Shown piece by piece: positions 52,397 through 64,000 of a stretch of 64,000 bases of DNA. Both the position numbers and the translations under genes were made by a program. A model generated the notes under the pieces. The model made no database searches. It saw only the letters and a program-made list of their open reading frames with translations, and was not told where the DNA came from. Source of the DNA: an uncultured Collinsella sp. (lineage in GTDB: Bacteria > Actinomycetota > Coriobacteriia > Coriobacteriales > Coriobacteriaceae); assembly GCA_900544875.1 (NCBI GenBank), contig UQWS01000010.1, positions 5,265 to 69,264 on the forward strand. Direction: 5' to 3'. Within the stretch, counting starts at the first letter, position 1. Each line of letters begins with the position of its first letter.

Positions 52397-53362
52397 ATGG
52401 CTGACAAGAACCCTTTGACTCCGGAAGAAGTGACGGAGTTATTCTCCGAAATCGATGCATCCGGTGTCTTGGATCCCACGCTTGCCAAAAAGCGCACCGA
52501 GCGCATGCGTGAGAAGGAGGCTGCGGCCAAGCGCGGTGACAAAGCGGCGCTAGCGCAGCTGCGCAGCGAGGACCGCGCGAGCCAGGCAAAACATATCGAC
52601 CCGCTGTCCGAGGACGACCCTTCGGGCTCGCAGGTGAGCCATACCATTACGAAGACTGCCATGGCCGTGGTCATTGGCATCTTGGTGCTGATTGTGGGCA
52701 TGCAGATTGGCTACGGCGTGATGCGACGCCTGAACACCGCCAACCTGTCCGAGAGCGTTTCGGTGGATACCGTTTCGACGGCGCTGAAGGGCGGCCTTGA
52801 GTGGGGCAACGGCTTTACGCAGTTCCCGCTCGACTTTACCGTCGATGAAGCTGATGAGCGTACGGGCACGGTCGAGGTGACGGTGTTGGACACATCGTCT
52901 GCCAACGAGCTCGAGCTGCTGTCCAACGGGCAGATTCAGGCCGCTGCGCTTGCGACCAACGCGCTGCTCAACGATAAGATCGACCGCGTGGTGTATAACG
53001 TTCACGCCTATATCGACGAGGATAGCAACATTCAGCACGATTCCTTCTTTGGCATGTTTCCCGCGCGGGGTCATCAGAGCGCCATTTTGACGTTTGTGTG
53101 GACCAAGAGCTCATCCAACGCCACGAGTATCGACTGGAAGATGCGCATCGTAAGCATGGACGACACCATTGCCGAGCGCATTCAAAAACAGGTGAACTCG
53201 GTTTCGTCGCTGATCGAGGACCCGGTGGTGAGCCAGACCAAGATTGACGAGGAAAAGGCCGAACGTGACCTGGAGCATCGTCTGCATGGCCGCGAGATTT
53301 TCCGCGGCGGCAAGCCCGATCGCTCACCGTCCGATCTGCTGGAACAGGACAAGCAAAAGTAA
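52397..53362 (+). CDS. Single-pass membrane protein, unknown
   Basis: 321 aa. Helical, charged cytosolic N-terminus (1-85), one membrane segment (about 86-108: MAVVIGILVLIVGMQIGYGVM), then an extracellular alpha/beta region (about 110-280) and charged tail. It follows the exporter by 19 nt, so it is probably co-expressed and could be an accessory protein; this is inference. No family recognised. Confidence 0.7.
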   Translation: MADKNPLTPEEVTELFSEIDASGVLDPTLAKKRTERMREKEAAAKRGDKAALAQLRSEDRASQAKHIDPLSEDDPSGSQVSHTITKTAMAVVIGILVLIVGMQIGYGVMRRLNTANLSESVSVDTVSTALKGGLEWGNGFTQFPLDFTVDEADERTGTVEVTVLDTSSANELELLSNGQIQAAALATNALLNDKIDRVVYNVHAYIDEDSNIQHDSFFGMFPARGHQSAILTFVWTKSSSNATSIDWKMRIVSMDDTIAERIQKQVNSVSSLIEDPVVSQTKIDEEKAERDLEHRLHGREIFRGGKPDRSPSDLLEQDKQK

Positions 53363-53368
53363 GAGGCC

Positions 53369-53409
53369 ATTATCCCGCGTGAGCCACAAGCCCACGCGGG
53401 ATAATTTTT
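53369..53409 (+). terminator. Terminator after exporter unit
   Basis: A 13-bp stem ATTATCCCGCGTG / CACGCGGGATAAT followed by TTTTT. Confidence 0.92.
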
Positions 53410-53533
53410 CTGGGACGGGGATTAAATAATCATTATGCATAGAAAGTCATAATTATCATTTCGTAAACATTTCGATGAAATTAACGCCATGAGGCATGCT
53501 TGCGGTTACAATACCGCGAGGCCTAACTACACA

Positions 53534-53566
53534 CCTTTAAGCCGGTCCTGTGAGACCGGGAAGGAG
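53534..53566 (+). promoter_or_regulatory. PyrR-binding RNA leader of carAB
   Basis: CCTTTAA, then upper stem CCGGTC / GACCGG with hexaloop CTGTGA, then GGGAAGGAG. This matches the PyrR-binding loop consensus (TTTAA bulge, CNGNGA loop, AAGG lower strand). The 3' strand contains the ribosome site of carA, so PyrR would block translation when UMP is high. No pyrR gene is in the window. Confidence 0.85.
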
Positions 53567-53570
53567 AATT

Positions 53571-55010
53571 ATGGCGAACAACCATACCGCGGGCGCTGCC
53601 GCCCGCACCTTCGCGCCCAGCGAGCTTTGCCAGCGTATGCTGGCCAAAACCAGCAAGGGCACCTGCGGTCCCTGTATCCTGTATCTTGAGGATGGGACCA
53701 TTTTTTATGGACGTGCATGCGGCGCCGAGGGCACCGCGACCGGCGAAGTCTGCTTCAACACCTCGCTCGAGGGCTACTTTGAGGTCATGACCGACCCGAG
53801 TTATGCCGGCCAAATTGTAACCATGACCTATCCGCAGATCGGCAATTACGGTATCGACGAGACCGATGTCCAGTCGGCCTTCCCCGGCGACGCCGTGCGC
53901 CCTGCGAGCGCTCCGGCTATGCGCGGCATGATCGTTCGCGATATGTGCGCCACGCCTTCTAACTGGCGCTCGGCCGTCAGCGTGCCGGAGTACCTGCGCG
54001 CTCACGGCATCGTCGCTATCGAGGGTATCGACACCCGCGCTCTGGTGCGCCATCTGCGCGACAATGGTTCCAAGATGGGCATTATCTCGACCGAGATCTT
54101 CGACGTCGACGAGCTTGCCGAGCGCTTGTCCGCTGCGCCCACGCTGGTAGGCGAGAACCTGGTCAAGACCGTAAGTTGCCCCGCGCCTCACGAGTTTGTG
54201 GCCGCCGACCTGCCTGCCACGCATGACTTTGCGCTTGCGGCTGCCGCTCCTGCCCGTCACAAAGTGGTCGCCTACGACTGCGGTGTGAAGCGCGGTATTC
54301 TGGAGGGCCTGGTCCGTGCCGGCTGCGATCTCACCGTCGTGCCGTGGGATACGCCCGCCCAGCAGGTGCTCGACATGAATCCCGATGGCGTCTTTTTGTC
54401 CAACGGCCCCGGCGACCCCGATGCCGTGGTGGAGACCTATGAGCAGGTACAGCAGCTGATCGGCAAGGTGCCGGTCTTTGGCATTTGCCTCGGTCACCAG
54501 ATGATCAGCCTGGCCTGCGGCGCCCAAATGGAAAAGCTTAAATTCGGTCACCGTGGCGGTAACCAGCCGGTTATGAATCTGGTGAGCCGTCGCGTGGAGA
54601 TCACCGCGCAAAACCACGGCTTTGGCCTGCTGTTCCCCAGTCTGGGCAAACTGATTCCGGAGCTTTCCGGCGGCGAAACCGAGCATGCGGCCGACGGTGA
54701 CCTGCGCGCCTGGGTGCGTCGCGGCATCGCGCCGGTCGTGATGAACGAGCGCTTTGGTCGCATTCGCCTGACACATGTGAACCTCAACGACGGCACCGCC
54801 GAGGGCATCCAGCTGCTCGACGCCCCGTGTTTCTCGGTCCAGTACCACCCCGAGGCTTCGCCTGGCCCCACCGATGCCCACTATCTCTTTACCGCCTTTA
54901 CGCGACTCATGGACGGCGAGGAGAACTACCTGGACATCGACACCGCGAAGGACCGCCTCGCCGGCTGGAATTTCGCCGAGTCCGAGAACGCTGCGACCGA
55001 GGAGAACTAA
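53571..55010 (+). CDS. carA: Carbamoyl-phosphate synthase small subunit
   Basis: 479 aa glutaminase subunit, about 100 residues longer than many homologues. N-terminal CPSase domain (LYLEDGTIFYGRACGAEGTATGEVCFNTSLEGYFEVMTDPSYAGQIVTMTYPQIGNYG) and GATase domain with catalytic Cys in FGICLGHQMISLA and the His-x-Glu motif QYHPEASPGP. Start ATG 53571 just after AAGGAG. The extra length lies partly between domains (KTVSCPAPHEFVAADL) and around the GATase core. Confidence 0.95.
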   Translation: MANNHTAGAAARTFAPSELCQRMLAKTSKGTCGPCILYLEDGTIFYGRACGAEGTATGEVCFNTSLEGYFEVMTDPSYAGQIVTMTYPQIGNYGIDETDVQSAFPGDAVRPASAPAMRGMIVRDMCATPSNWRSAVSVPEYLRAHGIVAIEGIDTRALVRHLRDNGSKMGIISTEIFDVDELAERLSAAPTLVGENLVKTVSCPAPHEFVAADLPATHDFALAAAAPARHKVVAYDCGVKRGILEGLVRAGCDLTVVPWDTPAQQVLDMNPDGVFLSNGPGDPDAVVETYEQVQQLIGKVPVFGICLGHQMISLACGAQMEKLKFGHRGGNQPVMNLVSRRVEITAQNHGFGLLFPSLGKLIPELSGGETEHAADGDLRAWVRRGIAPVVMNERFGRIRLTHVNLNDGTAEGIQLLDAPCFSVQYHPEASPGPTDAHYLFTAFTRLMDGEENYLDIDTAKDRLAGWNFAESENAATEEN

Positions 55011-55011
55011 C

Positions 55012-58326
<3,315 letters not shown>

Positions 58327-58339
58327 TGTGACCTGGTCG

Positions 58340-58425
58340 GCCGGGGCGGCAGCCGGACACTTTCTCTCGGAAACTGGGCTTCGCGAAGTTTTCCGAGAGA
58401 AAGGACCGCCTCCCGCCCCGGCCTA
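58340..58425. repeat. Palindromic element, copy 1 (44-nt core 58359-58402)
   Basis: The core CTTTCTCTCGGAAA...TTTTCCGAGAGAAAG with inner CTTCGCGAAG folds into a hairpin with a CTGGG bulge; outer GGCCGGGGCGG / CCGCCCCGGCC pairs extend it. A second core lies inverted at 63603-63646. Confidence 0.75.
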
Positions 58426-58496
58426 CGGTGACTCGGTTGCACCGTGTGCTGCCGAAGGGGCTTTGTGCGATGACTAGGGCTGAATAGAAAATGAGT

Positions 58497-58532
58497 GTGG
58501 GCGCCGTCGTTCGTTTGAACGACGGCGCCCAC
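58497..58532. terminator. Convergent terminator between carB and gntR
   Basis: A 16-bp perfect stem GTGGGCGCCGTCGTTC / GAACGACGGCGCCCAC with a 4-nt loop, GTTTTGG on the plus side and ATTTTC on the minus side. Confidence 0.85.
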
Positions 58533-58541
58533 GTTTTGGAT

Positions 58542-59324
58542 TTATTGGGCTGTGGCGGTGAAGGTTGTTTTGTCGGCGGCGATGTGCACGTGCAGCTTTG
58601 CCTGACCGTCGCAGCTGATGAGCACGCCTACCTCGAACGGGGTTCCCGTCTTGTCGTAGGTCGAACGCACGATGCGCATCGCCGCCTTACCGGTGTTCTG
58701 TCCCAAAAGACGCGCCTCATGCTTGTCGAGGTTGACCGTCTCGTAGACGGCATCGACGCTTGCGGGCAGGATGCCGGTCTTTTCCGCGATGTAGGCGTAG
58801 AGCGAGCCATCCACGTCTTTGCGCGTGAGCTCGGGGCAAAGTGACACGGGGATATAGACGTAGTTGAGCTCCATGGGTTTGTCGTTGGCGAGACGCAGGC
58901 GGCGAATCTCCCAGACGGGTGTCCCTTCGGGCACTTTGAGCCCGGAGGCGATGCCGCGGACGGCCGGTATGCTTGAAAAGGCGAGAATCTGCGAGCTCGG
59001 AACCCGTCCCGCTTCGCGCATCCGCGCGCTGAAATTCAGGGCCAGGTCGATGCCGGGTGCTGAAGTTTGGGGCTTGATGAACGTGCCCTGGCCGCGCTTG
59101 CGCACCACGCGCCCCTCGATGACGAGATCTTGGAAGCAACGGCGCACGGTCGCGCGCGATAACTCCAGCCGCTCACAGATTTCGAGCTCGCGTGGCAGCG
59201 GCGTCTTGGTGTCGAACGCCTGGCTGGCGATAAGCAGAGCGATTCGATGTTTAAGCTGGACATAGAGCGGCGTATCACCGTTGCGGTCGAAGGGTTCGGA
59301 GGCGAGAAACGAGATCATATCCAT
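58542..59324 (-). CDS. GntR/HutC-family (UTRA) transcriptional regulator
   Basis: 260 aa. The N-terminal winged helix (about 15-80; LPRELEICERLELSRATVRRCFQDLVIEGRVVRKRGQGTFI) and a UTRA effector domain (about 95-250). UTRA regulators sense sugar phosphates or similar metabolites. It faces away from the PTS operon across a 308-bp gap, so it is the likely PTS regulator. Start ATG 59324 behind GGAGG. Confidence 0.9.
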   Translation of the reverse strand: MDMISFLASEPFDRNGDTPLYVQLKHRIALLIASQAFDTKTPLPRELEICERLELSRATVRRCFQDLVIEGRVVRKRGQGTFIKPQTSAPGIDLALNFSARMREAGRVPSSQILAFSSIPAVRGIASGLKVPEGTPVWEIRRLRLANDKPMELNYVYIPVSLCPELTRKDVDGSLYAYIAEKTGILPASVDAVYETVNLDKHEARLLGQNTGKAAMRIVRSTYDKTGTPFEVGVLISCDGQAKLHVHIAADKTTFTATAQ

Positions 59325-59499
59325 GGGGTACCTCCATGTCGTGGGCGTACGTGACATGGTCTGACACTGCGGGGCAAACCGGAGATGCCAGGCCCGATTC
59401 TTGCTGGTATGTATGGTGCATAAGGAACATAAAACATTTATCAGGCAATCTACCTGCTATTTTAAAAATAATTAGAAGAAAAAATAATTTAGGCACAAA

Positions 59500-59546
59500 A
59501 ATAGTTGCTACCGTTAACCGATGAATAGTTGCCGTTCGCAGCTATT
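59500..59546. promoter_or_regulatory. Candidate GntR operators before PTS
   Basis: AATAGTTGC at 59500-59508 and 59524-59532, and its inverted near-copy GCAGCTATT at 59538-59546, in an AT-rich stretch between the regulator and the PTS genes. Site spacing (24 and 14 bp) would allow cooperative binding; this is inference. The rest of the 59325-59632 gap shows nothing else. Confidence 0.5.
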
Positions 59547-59632
59547 TTCTTGTACCGAACATGCCCCGGCGCAACAATAATCTCAGCAAAAAGCAAAGCC
59601 GTGCGACACACGGCAGGTCGAGAGGAGACCGC

Positions 59633-60067
59633 ATGCGGTATCTGGTAATGGTCAGTCACGGAACGCTCGCTCCCGGACTGCACAGTGTCCTCAAGATGCT
59701 CGGCAATGACGCCCCGAACATCTTGTCGACGAGTCTCGTGGACGGCATGGGCGCTGACGAGTATGTCGAGAACGTCAAGGCGATGCTCGCTCCCGTTACC
59801 GCCGATGACGAGGTTGTCCTGCTTGGTGACATCCTGGGCGGATCGCCGCTCACCAATGCCATGAACACGCTGGCCGAGAAGGGTTTGCTCGCCCACACCA
59901 TTGCCTTCGGCGGTATGAATCTGCCCATGGCTATGACCGCCATGATGGGGCTTGCCACCATGGACCTGGATTCCCTCAAGCAGATGATGCTGCAGGAGGG
60001 CAAGAACGGTATGTCCGAGCTCGTTGTCCCGACCGATGACGCCGACGACGAGGACGACGACATCTAG
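59633..60067 (+). CDS. PTS mannose-family EIIA component
   Basis: 144 aa phosphocarrier; active-site His9 in MVSHG, core LLGDILGGSPLTNAM. It takes phosphate from HPr and passes it to EIIB. A short acidic tail ends DDADDEDDDI. ATG 59633 is preferred because AGGAG lies 5 nt upstream; a longer frame begins at 59561. Confidence 0.92.
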   Translation: MRYLVMVSHGTLAPGLHSVLKMLGNDAPNILSTSLVDGMGADEYVENVKAMLAPVTADDEVVLLGDILGGSPLTNAMNTLAEKGLLAHTIAFGGMNLPMAMTAMMGLATMDLDSLKQMMLQEGKNGMSELVVPTDDADDEDDDI

Positions 60068-60146
60068 GCAGCGCATCCGCCCAAATTTTCGTGATGGAGC
60101 GGGGGTTAAGAGGAAAGACCCCCGGTGATAAAGAAAGGGAGAACGC

Positions 60147-60635
60147 ATGATTTCGTTCATCCGTATTGATGACCGTATGATCCATGGACAGACCGTTACC
60201 CGTTGGGCCCTCGAGTATCCCTGCGACGGTCTTATCGCCGTCAACGACGCTGCAGCGTCCAACCCCGTGCTCAAGGAGGCCTACAAGAGTGCCTCGGGCA
60301 AGAAGACGTTCGTGTGGACCAAGGAGCACTTCAAGGAGGTCTCCGAGAAGGTTCTCAAGTCCGACACCAAGTACTTCCTGATCACCAAGAACCCGCTCGA
60401 CATGAAGGAACTTCTCGTCGATTTTGGCTTTAAGCCCGGCATGGACCGCATCATCGTCGGTCCCTGCAACGATCGTCCCGGCACCACCAAGCTTGGCAAC
60501 AACCAGTCGATCACGCAGGAAGAGGCCCAGGCGCTCGAGGATCTCACCAACGCCGGTTACACGGTCGAGTTCGCCCTTATCAAGGAGAAGTCCATCGGTG
60601 AGTGGCCCAAGTTCCGCGGTCAGTTTGGCTTCTAG
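60147..60635 (+). CDS. PTS mannose/sorbose-family EIIB component
   Basis: 162 aa. The active-site His13 is in RIDDRMIHGQTVTRW, the family hallmark. Receives phosphate from EIIA and phosphorylates the incoming sugar. Confidence 0.93.
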   Translation: MISFIRIDDRMIHGQTVTRWALEYPCDGLIAVNDAAASNPVLKEAYKSASGKKTFVWTKEHFKEVSEKVLKSDTKYFLITKNPLDMKELLVDFGFKPGMDRIIVGPCNDRPGTTKLGNNQSITQEEAQALEDLTNAGYTVEFALIKEKSIGEWPKFRGQFGF

Positions 60636-60707
60636 TTAGGTGCCAGCCGCATTTTGGTATCTACAGCCCTTGGTGAAAGGGGCTGAGGAATAAAGAAAGG
60701 GGAAAGC

Positions 60708-61565
60708 ATGGCAATCAATGCATTCCAAGCCGCGCTGTTCGGCCTGTTCGCCTGCCTGGCATCACTGCCTGGCATGGGCGGCACGACGATCGGCAACTAC
60801 ACTCTGGGTCGTCCTCTGGTCGCCGGCCTCATCGTCGGCATCATCATGGGCGATATGCAGACGGGTATCCTCGTCGGCGCTGCCATCCAGGTTGTCTACA
60901 TCGCTCTCGTGACCCCCGGCGGAACCGTCTCCGCCGACGTCCGCGCCGTGTCCTATATCGGCATCCCGCTGGCGATCCTCGCCATCAAGAACTCGGGCAT
61001 CGATCCCGCCTCCGCTGAGGCTGCCGGCATGGCCGCATCCCTCGGTGCCGCCGTCGGCACGCTCGGCACTGTGCTCTTCTATGGCACCGCCACCATCAAC
61101 CTGGTGTGGCAGGGCATGGGCTGGAAGTGGCTCGAGAAGGGCGATCTCCACAAGCTCTACCTGGTCAACAACGTTCTGCCTTGGATCGGTCACATCGTCT
61201 GCTCGTTCCTCCCGACGTTCATCATCACCATGGGCGGCACCGCCATGGTCGACCTCATGAAGACCTACATGCCCATGGACGGCATCGCGATGAAGACGCT
61301 GTTTACCGTCGGCTCGCTGCTGCCTACCGTCGGTATCGCCATCCTGCTCAAGCAGGTCATCTCTAAGCCCACGGACTTCCTGACGTTCTTCTTCGGCTTC
61401 ACCCTGTCCGCTGTTATGGGCTGCAACCTGATCGCCGCTGCCGGCATCGGCTGCTTCTTCGCCCTGATCAACTATGAGATCGCTTCGCTCAAGATCGACC
61501 TCGCAAACGCTCCCAAGGCAGCTATCGCCTCGGGCTCCGATGATGAGGAAGAGGAGGACATCTAA
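60708..61565 (+). CDS. PTS mannose-family EIIC permease
   Basis: 285 aa, about eight membrane segments, with GGTTIGNYTLGRPLVAGLIVGIIMGDMQTGI, the EIIC start. Ends in an acidic tail GSDDEEEEDI like that of EIIA. The stop overlaps the EIID start by one base (TAATG). Confidence 0.93.
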   Translation: MAINAFQAALFGLFACLASLPGMGGTTIGNYTLGRPLVAGLIVGIIMGDMQTGILVGAAIQVVYIALVTPGGTVSADVRAVSYIGIPLAILAIKNSGIDPASAEAAGMAASLGAAVGTLGTVLFYGTATINLVWQGMGWKWLEKGDLHKLYLVNNVLPWIGHIVCSFLPTFIITMGGTAMVDLMKTYMPMDGIAMKTLFTVGSLLPTVGIAILLKQVISKPTDFLTFFFGFTLSAVMGCNLIAAAGIGCFFALINYEIASLKIDLANAPKAAIASGSDDEEEEDI

Positions 61566-62392
61566 TGGCAGAGAAGAAAAAGCTCTCTAAGAAAACGCTT
61601 GCCAAGTCGTTCCGTAACTGGTCCTATGGCAACCTGACCTGCTTCTCGCAGGAGCACATGCAGACCTTCGGTTACCTGTGCGCCATGCTTCCGATTGTCG
61701 AGGAGCTCTACGACACGCCCGAGGAGCAGAAGCAGGCCCTCCAGACCTACTCCGCGTTCTTCAACACCGAGCCGCAGATCGGCACCATGATTGTCGGCGT
61801 CACCGCCGGCCTCGAGGAGGCTCGCGCAAACGGCGAGGCCATCGACGACGACGCCATCAACGGCATCCGCGCCGGCCTCATGGGCCCGCTCGCCGGCCTT
61901 GGCGACTCGCTGATCGTCGGTACCCTGATCCCGATCCTGCTCGGTATTGCCCTCGGTCTCTCGACCGGCGGCTCCCCGCTCGGCGCCATCTTCTATATTG
62001 TCGTGTGGAACCTGCTCATGTTCCTTGGCATGCGCTTTGCCTACAACCAGGGCTATGAGCTCGGCGGCAAGGCGGTCGAGGCCCTCGTCGGCCCCAAGGC
62101 CAAGGCTCTGCGTGATTCCATCGTGATGGTCGGTACCATGGTCATCGGTGCAGTCGGTGCTACCTGGGTCTCCATCACCTGCAGCCCCAACCTGGTGCTG
62201 CCCGGTGGCGGTAAGTTCCAGGACACGCTCGATGGCATCTATCCGCACCTGCTGCCGATGATCTTCATCATCTTCTGCTGGTACATGATGACCAAGAAGA
62301 AGGTCAACCCCATCGTTATGATGCTGATCCTCGTTGTGATCGCATTTGTGGGCGTTCTCATTGGCTTCTTCGACCCGGCACTGAGCTACTAG
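61565..62392 (+). CDS. PTS mannose-family EIID permease
   Basis: 275 aa. The N-terminal LSKKTLAKSFRNWSYGNLTCFSQEHMQTFGYLCAMLPI and MGPLAGLGDSLIVGTLIPILLGIALGLS identify EIID. EIIC and EIID together form the sugar channel. Substrate (mannose, sorbose, galactosamine or other) cannot be told here. Confidence 0.93.
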   Translation: MAEKKKLSKKTLAKSFRNWSYGNLTCFSQEHMQTFGYLCAMLPIVEELYDTPEEQKQALQTYSAFFNTEPQIGTMIVGVTAGLEEARANGEAIDDDAINGIRAGLMGPLAGLGDSLIVGTLIPILLGIALGLSTGGSPLGAIFYIVVWNLLMFLGMRFAYNQGYELGGKAVEALVGPKAKALRDSIVMVGTMVIGAVGATWVSITCSPNLVLPGGGKFQDTLDGIYPHLLPMIFIIFCWYMMTKKKVNPIVMMLILVVIAFVGVLIGFFDPALSY

Positions 62393-62414
62393 TCATCATC
62401 CCCTGGCCCCCTGT

Positions 62415-62444
62415 AAGGCCGTGCGGCCTCAACCGCACGGCCTT
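62415..62444 (+). terminator. Terminator of the PTS operon
   Basis: A 12-bp perfect stem AAGGCCGTGCGG / CCGCACGGCCTT with a 6-nt loop followed by CTGATTTTG. Confidence 0.85.
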
Positions 62445-62587
62445 CTGATTTTGCGCCGCCCTTCAAGGGCAATATGGCCAGCGACCTCCATCGCCTACAC
62501 GACACCCGCTATATTGCTCTTGAAAGATGACGTATTCGACAAACGATGCACTTGCGCATGATGCACACTTTGCACGAGGAGGACCAT

Positions 62588-62914
62588 ATGCACGAGAAAC
62601 ATGGACACGACCTTTCGCGCGACGACTTGATTCGCGAGGCAAAGATGCAGACCGATGCTATTCAGCGGCTCAATGTTTGGCTGCGCCTGGGCTATTCGCT
62701 CGTGGCGATTGGCTTTTTGATGGGGATGTGGGGTATGCAGGGCGGCCCCGGCTGGGGTGTCCCCGTGGGCATCGTGTGCCTGGTGGTGGGCACTCCGCTT
62801 TCGATCGTGCTTAAGGTCGGCACGACCAACGCCAAAAAGAATGTCGAGCGCATGCTCGAGGCCGCTGGTGTCGACGTTGAGGAGCTTATGCGACGCAAGA
62901 AGGACGAGCAATAG
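62588..62914 (+). CDS. Small two-pass membrane protein
   Basis: 108 aa. His-rich start (MHEKHGHDL), membrane segments at about 35-53 and 58-76 (LRLGYSLVAIGFLMGMWGM and GVPVGIVCLVVGTPLSIVLK), and a charged helical tail. Start ATG 62588 behind GGAGGA. No family recognised. Confidence 0.75.
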   Translation: MHEKHGHDLSRDDLIREAKMQTDAIQRLNVWLRLGYSLVAIGFLMGMWGMQGGPGWGVPVGIVCLVVGTPLSIVLKVGTTNAKKNVERMLEAAGVDVEELMRRKKDEQ

Positions 62915-62982
62915 ACTTCCGCGTTGGGGTATCATAAATAATTGTTGCGAATGTTAACTAATGTACGGCAAATGACGGTTTT

Positions 62983-63459
62983 ATGGCCCTTCTAGAGTTG
63001 CAAAGGACAATATCCCCAGTGGATTACGATGACGTCGCTCGAAAACTGATTGTGTACTCACGTTCCCTTGCCAAGGGATCCTTGAGTGCTGCCGGCGGCG
63101 CCAGTGTGGGCGAGGCACCGGTTTTACAGTATCTATCGGGTATTGACGGTGATGTCATTCCCTCCGAGATTGCCAAGAAGCTGAAATTCTCCCGTGCGCG
63201 CATGTCGCATATCTTGGATTCACTCGAGAGTAAGGGTTACGTTCAGCGCAGGACTGATCCAAACGATCGTCGGCGTGTGCTGGTGAGCATTACCGAGGAA
63301 GGCCGTGATTTCGCGGCGAAAAAAAATGCCGAGAGTGTGGCATCGCTCTCGAAACAACTCTCAGCGCTCGGCGAGCACGATGCCCAGGAGCTCGTGCGCA
63401 TCCTGAATAAAGCTTACAGCCTTACCTATGATGCCGACGACTACCTGGACAATCTATAA
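62983..63459 (+). CDS. MarR-family transcriptional regulator
   Basis: 158 aa winged-helix regulator. IPSEIAKKLKFSRARMSHILDSLESKGYVQRRTDPNDRRRVLVSITEEGR contains the HTH and the conserved DPxDRR wing. It may control the downstream genes beyond the window or the small membrane protein before it. Start ATG 62983 has no strong ribosome site. Confidence 0.88.
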   Translation: MALLELQRTISPVDYDDVARKLIVYSRSLAKGSLSAAGGASVGEAPVLQYLSGIDGDVIPSEIAKKLKFSRARMSHILDSLESKGYVQRRTDPNDRRRVLVSITEEGRDFAAKKNAESVASLSKQLSALGEHDAQELVRILNKAYSLTYDADDYLDNL

Positions 63460-64000
63460 GGATAAAGACAGACATTTAGGTGCATCTTGAAATGCACCCG
63501 GGACAGTTGTGCCCATCAGCCACCGTCAACATCTCATTCCAAACCAAATCAGCCAACGTACGTCATGGCAATCCCCGGTAGGTTGCAGGATGGCGGCTGA
63601 GCCTTTCCCTCGGGAAACTTCGCGAAGCCCAGTTCCCGAGGGAAAGGTATGGTCTGTGTAATACCAGACAAACAGTACATTTTTGCTAGATTGGTATTTG
63701 ACTGAAGAACCAATTGGTATGGCTTATTAAGCCCACCTTGCCGCTGACGCTCATTTTACTGCCGCTGGTGGACTTCCGAACTTGGTTGCGCAAGTGCTCC
63801 CATATATTGATATGACCTAGTAGGTGGCTATCTGGTTACTACCAGTTGGCCCCTTGGTAACGGGTGGCCCCATTGTGCGGAATGTACCGAACATCCCCGT
63901 TTGATACGTTTTCCCATGCTGCCGGGGGGTGTTCCTATAGTTTTGTCAACTGGGCAATGCTGTTTTCAAGATTGAATCGCGACATGCTAACGCCAGGCCT
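63460..64000. other. Gene-free right end
   Basis: About 540 bp without a supportable gene. It holds the inverted palindromic core at 63603-63646 and scattered GGTGGC and CTGGT-TACT-ACCAG elements at about 63820-63870. Probably the upstream region of a gene beyond the edge. Confidence 0.5.
63603..63646 (-). repeat. Palindromic element, copy 2 (inverted)
   Basis: Reverse complement of the core at 58359-58402 with four substitutions, forming two compensated base pairs (T-A to C-G and A-T to G-C), while the CTGGG bulge and CTTCGCGAAG apex are unchanged. Confidence 0.75.

Overview
The window is a core chromosomal segment of a high-GC Gram-positive gut actinobacterium of the class Coriobacteriia. 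Gene content and style are closest to Collinsella (medium confidence, no search was run). It contains the replication origin. Genes left of about 24.7 kb that belong to the origin block (rpmH, rnpA, yidD, yidC, jag, rsmG, parA, parB) read on the minus strand. dnaA, dnaN, recF, a DUF721/DciA gene, gyrB and gyrA read on the plus strand from about 25 kb, so the forks diverge from the rpmH-dnaN interval.

Layout. 1-3.3 kb: truncated sensor kinase, its OmpR-type regulator, a Tat-exported lipoprotein and a TSCPD protein. 3.4-5.1 kb: purB, a palindromic element with a tRNA T-arm, tRNA-Gly. 5.4-8.8 kb: a large thioester-domain, LPATG-anchored surface adhesin. 8.9-14.5 kb: small membrane protein, an M28-like protein with a huge disordered insert and altered metal ligands, and two WYL regulators. 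14.5-19.5 kb: DinG-type exonuclease-helicase, ddl, rlmN. 19.6-31.2 kb: origin region with three perfect parS sites, parAB, and an unfamiliar GHKL-ATPase/winged-helix protein just upstream of dnaA. 31.2-36.8 kb: gyrB, gyrA, a 184-bp near-palindrome, then tRNA-Ile, tRNA-Ala, tRNA-Ile. 36.9-42.5 kb: bifunctional-nuclease-family protein, two small unknowns, typA, a bactofilin-like membrane protein and a TRIC/UPF0126 channel. 42.6-46.8 kb: two tRNA-Ser genes, a second tRNA-tail palindromic element, rpsF-ssb-rpsR-rplI, dnaB. 46.9-53.4 kb: purA, purD, a Nudix hydrolase, an ABC exporter and an unknown membrane protein. 53.5-58.3 kb: carAB behind a PyrR-binding RNA. 58.5-63.5 kb: GntR/UTRA regulator facing a mannose-family PTS (EIIA, EIIB, EIIC, EIID), a small membrane protein and a MarR regulator. 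The last 540 bp carry no gene I can support.

How it fits together: the centre is the replication/segregation/envelope-biogenesis block. The right side mixes purine and pyrimidine biosynthesis with replication and translation genes. Host-facing functions are the adhesin, the PTS and the two-component system. The most unusual signals are the GHKL/winged-helix gene in the dnaA transcription unit, non-canonical DnaA-box candidates paired with an altered DnaA signature, several families of long palindromes (two of them recurring, one with compensatory base changes), the M28 pseudo-peptidase, and a Phe in the GyrA quinolone-resistance position. Start sites were moved from the longest frame wherever a Shine-Dalgarno sequence or an upstream terminator decided the matter.
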